A stretch of 64,000 nucleotides of DNA from Burkholderiales bacterium (lineage in GTDB: Bacteria > Pseudomonadota > Gammaproteobacteria > Burkholderiales > Burkholderiaceae_E). Location: positions 166,170-230,169 of the forward strand of contig JAPLQF010000021.1 in NCBI GenBank assembly GCA_026399875.1. The letters run 5' to 3'. A program made the translations under genes and the position numbers. This document shows, one piece after another, positions 7,105 through 17,501 of the stretch (its first letter is position 1; every line of letters begins with the position of its first letter). The notes under the pieces are model-generated. The model had not been told where the DNA came from, ran no database searches, and worked only from the letters and a program-made list of their open reading frames with translations.

Positions 7105-9403
7105 GCCAGTCCCCATGAGCTCACCATCCCCCTCCTCAGCAGGCTTGCCCGGGATCGCCTCGCCCGCTGTCCGGTCGATCGATGATCCGGCCGAAGCGCT
7201 GGCGCCGGCCGCCCCGCAAGCGTTGACCGAGGCGCTGGCATTGGTGCGCGAGCGGGCCAGTGGTTTGGCGGTTGATCACGCTGGCGATGGGGCGGGCGAT
7301 GGGGAAGAGTCGGTGGCCGATCATGCCGCCGGCACGCTGGCGATTCTTGAGGCCTTACGGGTCGATGAGGCGACGCGACTGGCGGGCGTCCTCTTCGGGC
7401 CGGGTAAGGCGCTGGCCCTGGACGACATCGAGTCGCGATTTGGCACCGAAGTGCGGGTACTGGTCGAGGGGATGCGCGAGCTGCTCAGGCTCAAGGACCT
7501 GACGCTCAAAGCCGATGCGCCCAGCACCGGCGAAGAACTCGAGACCCTGCGGCGAATGACTTTGGCCATGGCGAGCGATATTCGCGTGGTGCTGATCCGG
7601 CTGGCGTCACGCCTGCAGACCCTGCGCCACCATGCCCGCGCCAGGACTTCTCCTGCGCCGGCGGTGGCGCGCGAGACCCTCGAAGTGCTCGCGCCGCTGG
7701 CCAATCGCCTCGGTCTCGGTCAGCTCAAGTGGGAGCTTGAGGACCTCGCCTTTCGCTTTGTCGAGCCTGAGCTCTATCGCGGGATTGCAAGCCAGCTTGA
7801 AGAGCGGCGTCTCGAACGCGAGCAGTTCGTGGCGGCAGCGGTCGAGCGGCTTCGCTCGGCACTGCGGGAGGCTGGTGTGGTCGCCGAAGTGAGCGGGCGA
7901 CCGAAGCATCTCTACAGCATCTATAACAAGATGCGCACCAAGGACCTGAGTTTCGATGAGGTCCAGGATCTGCGCGCTTTTCGGGTGCTGGTGGCCGATA
8001 CCCGCGACTGCTACACCGTGCTGGGCGTGGTGCACGAGATCTGGCCGCCAATTCCGCGCGAATTCGACGACTACATTTCGCGACCCAAGCCCAATGGCTA
8101 TCAGTCGCTGCATACCGTGGTGATCGCCGAGGACGACCGGCCGCTCGAGATTCAGATCCGGACCCGGGCGATGCATCAGCATGCCGAGTTCGGCGTGGCC
8201 TCGCACTGGCGATACAAGGAGGCGTCGACCGGTGTGGCCGGCAGTCCGCAGGCGCGCGTCGAGTGGATGCGCCAGCTGCTGATGTGGCAGCAGGAGGTTG
8301 GTGCAACCCTTGGCGGCAAGCTCGCCACCGCGGGCGAGGGCGAGGGTGAGCGCATCTATCTGCTCACGCCGCAGGCCCGGGTGATCGAGTTGCCGGCAGG
8401 CTCCACCCCGGTTGATTTCGCGTATCACGTGCATACAGGCCTTGGCCATCGCTGCCGCGGGGCCCGGGTCGACGGGCACCTGGTGCCGCTCAACACCGTG
8501 CTGCGCAATGGCCAGACCATCGATGTGGTGGTTGCGCGGTCCGGCAGCGGCCAGGATGGCCCCTCGCGCGACTGGCTCAATCCGCAACTTGGGTTTGTGC
8601 GAAGCCCTCGGGCGCGGGCGAAGGTGCGGCAATGGTTCAATGCGCTCGAGCTCGCTCGCGATCTGGCCAACGGACGCGAGAAGGTCGAGCGTCTGCTGCA
8701 GCGTGAGGGCCGCACCGCACTCTCGCTGGATGAATTTGCGCGCCGACTGAAGTTCGCCTCCACCGATGAGCTGTTTCTCGCGGTCAATCGCGAGGAAATC
8801 GGGCCGAGGATGCTGGAAGAGGCGGTGCGTGAAGCCGAGCCGGTTCGCGAGCCGGAAGGCGAAGCCGAGGCTTTGCAGCGGCTGACTCGCCCCTCACGCA
8901 GCGGCACGTCGGGCGGCAGCCCGGTGCTGGTGGTCGGTGTCGATTTTCTGATGACGCAGCTTGCCCGCTGCTGCCGGCCGGCGCCCCCCGATCCGATCGT
9001 CGGATTCGTGACCCGCGGTCGCGGCGTGTCGGTCCATCGCGTCAATTGCCGCAGTTTTGCCGAGATGTCGCGGCGCTCGCCCGAGCGGGTACTCGAGACC
9101 GCCTGGGGCGACTGGCAGGCGCCGGCTCAGGCGCCATCAGGCAAAAAGGGCGTTGGCGCCGCTGTGAGGCGTGTCTATCCGGTTGATGTGGTCTTGCGGG
9201 CCAACGACCGGCAGGGCCTGTTGCGTGATGTGTCGGATGTGTTTTCGCGTGACCGGCTCAATGTCACCGAGGTGCGAACCCGCAGCCAGTCGGGCGTGGC
9301 GCAGATGCAGTTCACGATCGAGGTGACCGACATCGCGCAGCTCGATCAGACGCTGGCGGCGGTGCGGGGGGTTGATGGCGTGATCGAGTGCCGGCGGCAT
9401 TAG
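7103..9403 (+). CDS. relA: RelA-type (p)ppGpp synthetase
   Basis: This 766-residue RSH protein has a degenerate hydrolase domain: the HD motif is replaced by FGPGKAL, so ppGpp hydrolysis should be lost. The synthetase domain is intact (GRPKHLYSIYNKM, RAFRVLV, then IPREFDDYISRPKPNGYQSLHT). The EFDD motif marks a synthetase-only RelA. A TGS domain (RVIELPAGSTPVDFAYHVHT), a zinc-finger-like cysteine pair (ARCCRPAPPDPIVGFVTRG) and a C-terminal ACT domain follow, as in ribosome-bound RelA. ATG 7103 and ATG 7115 are both possible starts; the frame is open back to 7058, but that would run into mtfA. The stop lies in an 11-bp repeat. A second, bifunctional RSH lies 4 kb downstream. Confidence 0.93.
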   Translation: MPVPMSSPSPSSAGLPGIASPAVRSIDDPAEALAPAAPQALTEALALVRERASGLAVDHAGDGAGDGEESVADHAAGTLAILEALRVDEATRLAGVLFGPGKALALDDIESRFGTEVRVLVEGMRELLRLKDLTLKADAPSTGEELETLRRMTLAMASDIRVVLIRLASRLQTLRHHARARTSPAPAVARETLEVLAPLANRLGLGQLKWELEDLAFRFVEPELYRGIASQLEERRLEREQFVAAAVERLRSALREAGVVAEVSGRPKHLYSIYNKMRTKDLSFDEVQDLRAFRVLVADTRDCYTVLGVVHEIWPPIPREFDDYISRPKPNGYQSLHTVVIAEDDRPLEIQIRTRAMHQHAEFGVASHWRYKEASTGVAGSPQARVEWMRQLLMWQQEVGATLGGKLATAGEGEGERIYLLTPQARVIELPAGSTPVDFAYHVHTGLGHRCRGARVDGHLVPLNTVLRNGQTIDVVVARSGSGQDGPSRDWLNPQLGFVRSPRARAKVRQWFNALELARDLANGREKVERLLQREGRTALSLDEFARRLKFASTDELFLAVNREEIGPRMLEEAVREAEPVREPEGEAEALQRLTRPSRSGTSGGSPVLVVGVDFLMTQLARCCRPAPPDPIVGFVTRGRGVSVHRVNCRSFAEMSRRSPERVLETAWGDWQAPAQAPSGKKGVGAAVRRVYPVDVVLRANDRQGLLRDVSDVFSRDRLNVTEVRTRSQSGVAQMQFTIEVTDIAQLDQTLAAVRGVDGVIECRRH

Positions 9404-9428
9404 GGTGGCATCAGGGTGACATCAGATC
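9396..9428. repeat. 11-bp degenerate tandem repeat across the relA stop
   Basis: Units GGCATTAGGGT (9396-9406), GGCATCAGGGT (9407-9417) and GACATCAGATC (9418-9428) follow one another. The first unit contains the relA stop codon TAG 9401-9403. The period is not a multiple of three. Confidence 0.6.
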
Positions 9429-9437
9429 AGGGCGGCC

Positions 9438-10070
9438 TCAGCCCTTCTTCGCCGACTTCGGCCTGAAGGCCTTGCAGACCGCCTCATTCGTTTCGGCATA
9501 GGGCGCGCCGATCAGATCGAGGCAATAAGGCACCGCCGCGAAAATGCCCGGCACCGCCGCACGCGCCGGCTTGTCGCCGCTTGCGGGCGATGCGGCCAGA
9601 CCCTGCAGCGTCTCCTGGATCGACTTCGGCTGCCCGGGCAGATTGATGATCAGCGCGCCGCCCCGGATCACCGCCACCTGCCGCGACAGGATCGCGGTCG
9701 GCACGAAGTTCAGGCTGATCTGACGCATCTGCTCGCCAAACCCGGGCATTTCCTTGTCGGCGACTGCCAGCGTCGCTTCGGGCGTGACATCGCGGCGGGC
9801 CGGACCGGTGCCGCCGGTGGTCAGCACCAGATGGCAGCCGGCAACATCGACCAGATCGATCAGGGTGCGCTCGATCTCGGCTTGCTCATCGGGGATCAGT
9901 CGGGTTTCGAGCTCAAAGGCTGTGGTCAGCGCCGACGCGAGCCAGGTCTCAAGCGCCGGGATACCCGCATCGGCATAGACGCCTGTTGAGGCGCGGTCGG
10001 AGATCGAGACCAGGCCGATGCGCAGGGGGCGGGAAGGCTTGTCGGCGTCAGCAGAGGGGGTGTCACTCAT
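9438..10070 (-). CDS. mogA: Molybdopterin adenylyltransferase MogA
   Basis: The 210-residue cytosolic protein carries the MoCF-biosynthesis fold with LRIGLVSISDRASTGVYADAGI near the N-terminus, LTTGGTGPARRDVTPEAT (the GTGxxxxD nucleotide/molybdopterin loop) and INLPGQPKSIQETL. MogA adenylylates molybdopterin before molybdate insertion in Moco synthesis. The first 16 residues (SDTPSADADKPSRP) are a polar extension absent from short homologues; the next in-frame methionine is well inside the fold, so ATG 10070 is kept. The gene follows darP on the same strand with a 96-bp gap holding direct repeats. A MoaB-like assignment is the main alternative. Confidence 0.88.
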   Translation of the reverse strand: MSDTPSADADKPSRPLRIGLVSISDRASTGVYADAGIPALETWLASALTTAFELETRLIPDEQAEIERTLIDLVDVAGCHLVLTTGGTGPARRDVTPEATLAVADKEMPGFGEQMRQISLNFVPTAILSRQVAVIRGGALIINLPGQPKSIQETLQGLAASPASGDKPARAAVPGIFAAVPYCLDLIGAPYAETNEAVCKAFRPKSAKKG

Positions 10071-10141
10071 GGCATCAGGGATGGCAGGTCTTGAATCGGG
10101 TGTCAGGCGGGGCCTGACTGGTCTGAGTCAATCGGCGCAAG

Positions 10142-10183
10142 CATTCATCGGATTCATTCATCGCAATCATTCATCGGATTCAT
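10142..10183. repeat. 16-bp direct repeat at the darP 3' end
   Basis: CATTCATCGGATTCAT occurs at 10142-10157 and 10168-10183, 26 bp apart. The second copy encodes the last residues of DarP, whose stop is at 10167-10169; the first copy lies just beyond the stop. It looks like a duplication of the gene's end. Confidence 0.6.
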
Positions 10184-10745
10184 CAGCACCATCACCCTCG
10201 CCAAGCTCCGCGCTCATGATGTCGCGCAGCTCGCGAAACAGATCGCGGTAATGGCGACTGTGCTGCGCGCGTGAGACTTCGGTGGCCGCAGAGCGGATCA
10301 TCGGATGCAGATTGCGCAAGGCCGCAACCGGATATTTTCCGACGAATTCGGTGAGCCGACCGGGCTCGGCGATCAGGGCATCGCGCCAGCGCTCGGCGGC
10401 ATGCATGATCGCGGTCTCGGCACGATGGCGGTCGTCATCAACCACCAGCACCGCACGGATCGCATCGGCATCAACCCGTCGCATGAGTTTGCCGATGTAC
10501 TGCATCTGGCGCCTGCGGCCCTCGTGCGCAGTGATCTTGCGCGCGAGCAACACCGCATCGAGCAGCGGCTCGGGCAGGGCGAGCTTGTCGAGCCGTGCTT
10601 TGGGCAAGCCGACGATGGTCTCGCCAAGCGCCTGCAGTTCGTGGGACTCACGCTTGCGCTGGGTTTTGCTCGGGCCCAGCGGCAGATTGTCATCATCTGC
10701 GTCGGGGTCGTCGTGGCTGTGGGTGTCGTAGGGAGGCGGTTTCAT
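10167..10745 (-). CDS. darP: DarP/YjgA family ribosome-associated protein (DUF615)
   Basis: The 192-residue protein has the DUF615 pattern: an acidic N-terminal tail, GPSKTQRKRESHELQALGE, then a helical core (LPEPLLDAVLLARKITAHEGRRRQMQYIGKLMR) and NLHPMIRSAA...SRHYRDLFRELRDIM. DarP of E. coli binds the 50S particle late in assembly, near the peptidyl-transferase centre. The acidic C-terminus (AELGEGDGADESDE) lies within the repeat at the gene end, so the last residues may vary between strains. It is divergent from pmbA across 104 bp, an arrangement common in beta- and gammaproteobacteria. Confidence 0.92.
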   Translation of the reverse strand: MKPPPYDTHSHDDPDADDDNLPLGPSKTQRKRESHELQALGETIVGLPKARLDKLALPEPLLDAVLLARKITAHEGRRRQMQYIGKLMRRVDADAIRAVLVVDDDRHRAETAIMHAAERWRDALIAEPGRLTEFVGKYPVAALRNLHPMIRSAATEVSRAQHSRHYRDLFRELRDIMSAELGEGDGADESDE

Positions 10746-10849
10746 GGGCGCGTTATGATAGCCGGTCGTCCTGCGTCAGCCGCTGCGACAGCCACTTTAT
10801 TGCCGCCGATTTTTGACCGCCTCGTACCGGTTTGCCCCGGTCTTTCACA

Positions 10850-12187
10850 ATGTTCGACTACAGTCGCGCCCGTTTCGAAGAACTCGCCCAGTCGGTGCTC
10901 GACCGTGCGGCAAAGCTCGGTGCCACCGCAGCGTCCACCGACGTCTCCGAGGGTTCGGGCCTGTCGATCAATGTGCGCAAGGGCAAGGTCGAGACCATCG
11001 AGCAGACCCGCGACAAGGGCCTGAGCGTCTCGGTCTATATCGGTGACCGAAAAGGCCACGCCAGCACCAGCGATTTCGGCGATGAAGCCATCAATCAGAC
11101 CGTCAAGGCGGCCTACGAGATTGCCCGCTTTACCGGCGAAGACAGCTTTGCCGGTCTGCCCGACCCCGACACGCTCGCCCGCGCTCCGAAAGACCTCGCG
11201 CTCTTTCACCCCTGGGCAATCGAGGCCGAAGAAGCCATCGATCTGGCCTGCCGCATGGAAGCGGCCGCCTTTGCGGTGAGTCCTGCGATCGTCAATACCG
11301 AAGGCGCAGGTGTGTCGGCCAGCCACGGCCATTTCATTTCGGCCAACAGCCTCGGCTTCATAGGCGGCTATCCCTACAGCCGTCACTCGATCTCGATTGC
11401 CCCGATCGCCCGGCGCGGGCGCGCCATGCAGCGCGATGACTGGTATTCGATGGCCCGGCATTCGGCTGATCTGGCCGACCCCAAGGCGGTCGGGCGATAT
11501 GCCGCGCAGCGGGCGCTGTCGCGTCTGGGTGCGAAGAAGCTCTCGACCCGGCGCGTGCCGGTGCTGCTCGAAGCACCGCTTGCCTGCGGCATGCTTGGCA
11601 GTTTCGTGGGAGCGGCCAGCGGCGGTTCGCTCTATCGCAAGGCAAGTTTTCTGGTCGATGCGCTTGGCACCCAGGTGTTTTCGCCGCATCTCGACATCAA
11701 CGAAGACCCGCATCAGCCGGGCGGATTCGGCAGCAGCGCGTTTGATGATGAGGGCGTGGCCACGCATGCACGCTCGGTGGTCACCGGCGGCGTGCTCGAA
11801 GGCTGGTTCCTGTCGACCTATTCGGCGCGCAAGCTCGGCATGAAGACCACCGGCAATGCCGGTGGCGCGCATCGCCTCTCACTCACCAGCCGGCATACCG
11901 ATCCGCGCGACGATCTGAAGGCGATGCTGAAAAAGCTGGGCACCGGGCTTTTCGTGACCGAACTCCTCGGTCATGGGGTCAGTATCCTGACCGGCGACTA
12001 TTCGCGCGGCGCAAGCGGCTATTGGGTCGAGGGCGGGCGCATCAGATATCCGGTCGAGGAAATCACCATCGCCGGCAATCTGAAAGATATTTTTTCCGAC
12101 ATCGTGGCAGTCGGGGCCGACGAAGTGCAGCGGGGCGCGTATCGCACCGGGTCGATGCTGATTGGTCAGATGGCGGTGGCCGGCTGA
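10850..12187 (+). CDS. pmbA: TldE/PmbA subunit of the TldD-TldE metalloprotease
   Basis: The 445-residue protein matches PmbA (TldE) over its full length: N-terminal segment AAKLGATAASTDVSEGSGLSINVRKG, central VPVLLEAPLACGMLGSFVGAASGGSLYRKASFL, and the family end ITIAGNLKDIFSDIVAVGADE. TldE is the non-catalytic partner of the zinc protease TldD, which cleaves unfolded peptides and modified-peptide leaders and antagonises CcdB toxin; tldD is not in this window. The frame is open upstream to TTG 10832, but ATG 10850 gives the usual N-terminus, MFDYSRARFEELA. It is transcribed divergently from darP. Confidence 0.93.
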   Translation: MFDYSRARFEELAQSVLDRAAKLGATAASTDVSEGSGLSINVRKGKVETIEQTRDKGLSVSVYIGDRKGHASTSDFGDEAINQTVKAAYEIARFTGEDSFAGLPDPDTLARAPKDLALFHPWAIEAEEAIDLACRMEAAAFAVSPAIVNTEGAGVSASHGHFISANSLGFIGGYPYSRHSISIAPIARRGRAMQRDDWYSMARHSADLADPKAVGRYAAQRALSRLGAKKLSTRRVPVLLEAPLACGMLGSFVGAASGGSLYRKASFLVDALGTQVFSPHLDINEDPHQPGGFGSSAFDDEGVATHARSVVTGGVLEGWFLSTYSARKLGMKTTGNAGGAHRLSLTSRHTDPRDDLKAMLKKLGTGLFVTELLGHGVSILTGDYSRGASGYWVEGGRIRYPVEEITIAGNLKDIFSDIVAVGADEVQRGAYRTGSMLIGQMAVAG

Positions 12188-12244
12188 TACCGCCGAGCTT
12201 GGTGCGGTGGTCTGCGGCCTGCGCTGTGTCCTGGAGTGCCGAGG

Positions 12245-12517
12245 CTAAGGTTTGTGCAGGCCGTCCAGGCGCGACTCAAGCTCGGCAAATGCCGCGATTT
12301 CCTCGGCAAGCGAATGCGGCTCGGGATGTGGCAGGCATCGGGCGATCTGCGCCAGATCGTGCTTGAGCACCCTGATCAGCGCGCCTCGCGTGGCAGCCGA
12401 CAGCTGCGGCGGCGCTTTCGACAGGTCATCGAGCCGCGATATCGACTTGGCGGCATCGCGGATCAACTCGCTCACGTTCTTCAGATCGCCTGTCCGGTCG
12501 GGTGGTGGGGAGTGCAT
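12245..12517 (-). CDS. Small helical protein of unknown function
   Basis: I do not recognise this 90-residue protein. It starts MHSPPPDRTGDLKN and continues as three predicted amphipathic helices (VSELIRDAAKSISRLDDL; QLSAATRGALIRVLKHDLAQIARCL; SLAEEIAAFAELESRLDGL), with no cysteine pairs, signal peptide or membrane segment. A longer frame to 12604 exists, but its first 29 residues are arginine-rich and look non-coding. The gene is convergent with pmbA (57 bp between stops) and divergent from greB. The heptad-like last helix suggests dimerisation. Existence as a gene is likely but not certain. Confidence 0.5.
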   Translation of the reverse strand: MHSPPPDRTGDLKNVSELIRDAAKSISRLDDLSKAPPQLSAATRGALIRVLKHDLAQIARCLPHPEPHSLAEEIAAFAELESRLDGLHKP

Positions 12518-12637
12518 CGTCAGATTATGGCGCGGTGATTGCCGGTTGCGATGGAATTCGATCACGGCCTGTCGGGTGGTCACTGTCGCCCGACGGCCCG
12601 TCAATCACTTCAGGAATTTAGCGATGAGTACTGAGCG

Positions 12638-13192
12638 ATGAACAAGGCCTTTGTCAAGGAAGACACCGATGAGGACGACGATGATCTCGACCCGTCGGCA
12701 GGCTCTGAGCCCTCGGGTCCGGCGCCTCCCAACTACATCACGCCCGAGGGCCACGCCCGGATGAGGGCTGAGCTGCTGCAGCTGCTCGACACCGATCGGC
12801 CGGAAGTGGTTCGTATCGTCTCGTGGGCGGCCTCCAACGGCGACAGGTCCGAAAACGGCGATTATCTTTACGGCAAGAAGCGGCTTCGCGAGATCGACCG
12901 GCGCATCCGCTTCCTGACCCGTCGACTCGACCGGGCAGAGGTGGTCGACTCCACGCGTCAGCGCGGCAACGACCAGATTTTCTTCGGTGCGACCGTGACC
13001 TATCGGCAGTTGGACGGCATCGAGCGGAAGGTGCGCATTGTTGGCGTCGATGAAGTCGATCCGCTCAATGGTCTGATCAGCTGGGTGTCACCGGTGGCCA
13101 AGGCGCTGATCAAGGCGCATGAAGGCGATCTGGTGTCGTTGCTCACGCCGGCCGGTCGGCTGGAGCTCGAGATCCTGACGGTGACTTACTGA
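12638..13192 (+). CDS. greB: Transcription elongation factor GreB
   Basis: The 184-residue protein has a 30-residue acidic N-terminal extension (DEDDDDLDPSAGS), then the Gre coiled coil with the catalytic-tip sequence NGDRSENGDYLYGKKRLREID and the C-terminal FKBP-like globular domain ending LISWVSPVAKALIKAHEGDLVSLLTPAG, typical of GreB rather than GreA. It rescues backtracked RNA polymerase by inserting the coiled coil into the secondary channel and stimulating transcript cleavage. The acidic N-terminal tail is longer than in E. coli GreB. Its stop codon is the first of three CTGA tandem units. It is convergent with spoT, 137 bp apart. Confidence 0.94.
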   Translation: MNKAFVKEDTDEDDDDLDPSAGSEPSGPAPPNYITPEGHARMRAELLQLLDTDRPEVVRIVSWAASNGDRSENGDYLYGKKRLREIDRRIRFLTRRLDRAEVVDSTRQRGNDQIFFGATVTYRQLDGIERKVRIVGVDEVDPLNGLISWVSPVAKALIKAHEGDLVSLLTPAGRLELEILTVTY

Positions 13193-13200
13193 CTGACTGA
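13189..13200. repeat. CTGA x3 at the greB stop
   Basis: Three CTGA units start at the greB stop (TGA 13190-13192). With a 4-bp period the three TGA codons fall in all three forward frames. Confidence 0.6.
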
Positions 13201-13283
13201 ACCGACGGGGCATGCTGCCGCAGCGTGAAGCCCCATCTCGTGCCGCGAAAAGCGATCATCCACTGCGTCAGCCCGCCATCGAC

Positions 13284-13329
13284 CGCATCGGTCTGAGCGC
13301 ATCAGACTGAGCGCATCAATCTGACCGCA

Positions 13330-13339
<10 letters not shown>
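13284..13339. repeat. 14-bp tandem repeat (4 units) at the spoT 3' end
   Basis: Units CGCATCGGTCTGAG, CGCATCAGACTGAG, CGCATCAATCTGAC and CGCATCAGCCAGCG follow one another from 13284 to 13339. The last overlaps the spoT stop (13330-13332). The inner units carry TGA on the plus strand and on the minus strand, and the period of 14 shifts them through all frames at this convergent gene pair. Confidence 0.7.
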
Positions 13340-15624
<2,285 letters not shown>

Positions 15625-15646
15625 CGGCCAGCCTGCTGCAGCACGC

Positions 15647-15850
15647 TCAGATGGGTACGCGGCGCAGCATCTCGCGGCCGACCTTGCCGGCAGCGATTTC
15701 GCGCAGTGCAGTGACGGTGGGCTTGTCCTTGCTATCGATCTTGGGTGCATGGCCCTGCGCGAGCATGCGTGCGCGGTAGGTCGCGGTCAGCGTGAGCTCG
15801 AAGCGGTTGGGAATCTGCTTGAGGCAATCTTCGACGGTGATGCGGGCCAT
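15647..15850 (-). CDS. rpoZ: RNA polymerase omega subunit
   Basis: The 67-residue protein starts [30 protein letters not shown], the conserved omega N-terminus, and contains the ...[16 protein letters not shown] segment that wraps the beta-prime C-terminus. Omega helps assemble RNA polymerase and, in proteobacteria, forms part of ppGpp binding site 1, which fits its place between gmk and spoT. The length is the normal one for betaproteobacteria. It lies 46 bp after gmk and 22 bp before spoT. Confidence 0.95.
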   Translation of the reverse strand: MARITVEDCLKQIPNRFELTLTATYRARMLAQGHAPKIDSKDKPTVTALREIAAGKVGREMLRRVPI

Positions 15851-15896
15851 GGGGACATCCTGCGGAGGGTGAGCGGGTGATTGAATCGAAAAGGGA

Positions 15897-16568
15897 TCAG
15901 GCAGATCGGGCCTTGCTCATACCCAGCGCTTCAAAGAGCTGGGCGTATCGCTTGCGTTGCTGGCCGAACCTTGCCCGGGCTGCGTCGAGGATCCCGGAAA
16001 GAACTCGGCTGGCCTCAGCAAAGTCTTGATTGATAATAACATATTGGCATTCGTCAGCATGCCCGAGTTCGCTGTGAGCGGCTGTCATCCGCCGCTCGAT
16101 GACCTCGGCTGAATCCTGGCCACGCACCATGAGGCGCTGGCGCAGCGTCTCGAGCGACGGCGGCGCAATAAAGATCGAGATCGCCTGAGGAAAGAGTCGG
16201 CGGATCTGTGCGGCGCCCTGCCAGTCGATCTCGAGCACGATGTCGACCCCTTCGGCCATCTGTCCGGCAATCCAGGACTTTGAGGTGCCGTAGTAGTTGC
16301 CATGCACCAGCGCCCATTCGAGAAACTCGCCGGCATCGCGTCGCGCGATGAATTCGGATTCGCAAACAAAGTGATAGTCCACGCCGTTCTGCTCGCCGGG
16401 GCGGGGTGCGCGGGTGGTGAACGACACAGAAAGCCGCACGCCGTCGCGTTCAGCAAGCAGATGCCTCACCAGAGAGGTCTTGCCGGCGCCCGAGGGCGCG
16501 ACCACGATGAGCAGGCTGCCGCAGTCGGTCGCATCGGCGGTCGGGCTGGCTTGGGCGTTGTCGGTCAT
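15897..16568 (-). CDS. gmk: Guanylate kinase
   Basis: The 223-residue enzyme has the P-loop [11 protein letters not shown], the GMP-binding segments [19 protein letters not shown] and [17 protein letters not shown], and the [14 protein letters not shown] region of guanylate kinases. It phosphorylates GMP to GDP in the cytosol, feeding GTP pools that RSH enzymes use and ppGpp inhibits. ATG 16568 gives a 17-residue polar extension before the fold. It follows yicC with a 4-bp gap, so the two genes are very probably coupled. Confidence 0.95.
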   Translation of the reverse strand: MTDNAQASPTADATDCGSLLIVVAPSGAGKTSLVRHLLAERDGVRLSVSFTTRAPRPGEQNGVDYHFVCESEFIARRDAGEFLEWALVHGNYYGTSKSWIAGQMAEGVDIVLEIDWQGAAQIRRLFPQAISIFIAPPSLETLRQRLMVRGQDSAEVIERRMTAAHSELGHADECQYVIINQDFAEASRVLSGILDAARARFGQQRKRYAQLFEALGMSKARSA

Positions 16569-16572
16569 GCGG

Positions 16573-17466
16573 CTACTCCAGGTTCTGCACCTGCTCGCGG
16601 ATCTGATCGATCAGCAGCTTCAATTCCACCGAGGCCTGGGTGACGTCGATCCCGGTGGCCTTCGAGCCAAGGGTGTTGGCCTCGCGGTTGAGCTCCTGCA
16701 TCAGAAAGTCGAGCCGCTTGCCGACCTGCCCGCCCTGATTAATGACTCGGATCATTTCGGTGATGTGGATCTCGAGCCGGTTGAGCTCCTCGGCGACATC
16801 CACCCGCATGGCGTGCAGTGAGACTTCCTGTCGGATTCGGGCAAGCGCTTCGTCCATCGGCACGGCCGATCCGGCGAGCCCGGTCGCGGCGGCCTCGCGC
16901 AGACGCTCGGACAAGCGCTCGCCGAACTGCGCGACCAGCGCTGGCGCCCGTGTCTGCACATGGGCCACGATGGCCGACATCGCCTGGGCGCGCTGGCCGA
17001 TGATGCCGGCCAGTCGGGCACCTTCGCGGGCCCGGCTGGCGAGCAGCTCATCGATCGCCACCTCGATCAGCGGCCGAAAGGCGGCCACCCATTGCGCGGC
17101 GTCGGGCTGGGCATCATCAATGACGCCCGGAAATCGCAGGCAGTCGGCCACCGTCAGCGGCGCGGCATCGGCAAAATGCCGACGAACCTCGCTTTGCGCG
17201 GCATGCAGGGCTTCAAGCGAGCCGGGGCGGATCAGTACCGCCGGGCGTCCTGCAGTGCGTGACTGAATCGCGGCGCGGCAATCGATCTTGCCCCGCAGCC
17301 CGCGGCGGGAGAGTGACTCTCGCAGCATGGGTTCGAGTGCGCGCAGGTCGTCAGGCAGCCGAAAGGCCAGATCGAGATAGCGTGAATTGACCGACCTCAG
17401 TTCGATACTCAGGCCGCCTGATGGATGGTCGGCTGAGGCGGCCCCATAGCCGGTCATGCTGTGCAC
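16573..17466 (-). CDS. yicC: YicC family endoribonuclease
   Basis: The 297-residue protein has the YicC N-terminus HSMTGYGAAS, the conserved SVNSRYLDLAFRLPDDLRALEP, and the DUF1732 C-terminus DVAEELNRLEIHITEMIRVINQGGQVGKRLDFLMQELNREANTLGSKA. Family members are RNases; E. coli YicC acts on the small RNA RyhB. Starts at ATG 17487, GTG 17466 and ATG 17457 are possible; I prefer GTG 17466 because most homologues begin M-x-S-M-T-G. It heads the gmk operon and is divergent from the Ser/Thr kinase gene (about 35 bp between starts). Confidence 0.92.
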   Translation of the reverse strand: MHSMTGYGAASADHPSGGLSIELRSVNSRYLDLAFRLPDDLRALEPMLRESLSRRGLRGKIDCRAAIQSRTAGRPAVLIRPGSLEALHAAQSEVRRHFADAAPLTVADCLRFPGVIDDAQPDAAQWVAAFRPLIEVAIDELLASRAREGARLAGIIGQRAQAMSAIVAHVQTRAPALVAQFGERLSERLREAAATGLAGSAVPMDEALARIRQEVSLHAMRVDVAEELNRLEIHITEMIRVINQGGQVGKRLDFLMQELNREANTLGSKATGIDVTQASVELKLLIDQIREQVQNLE

Positions 17467-17501
17467 ACCGCCGAGCTTCGAGTTCATTACAATGTGCCCC
17501 T

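Noticed and set aside
7103..9403. relA as a pseudogene because its HD motif is missing
   Set aside because: Loss of HD is normal in RelA; the synthetase, TGS and ACT domains are intact.
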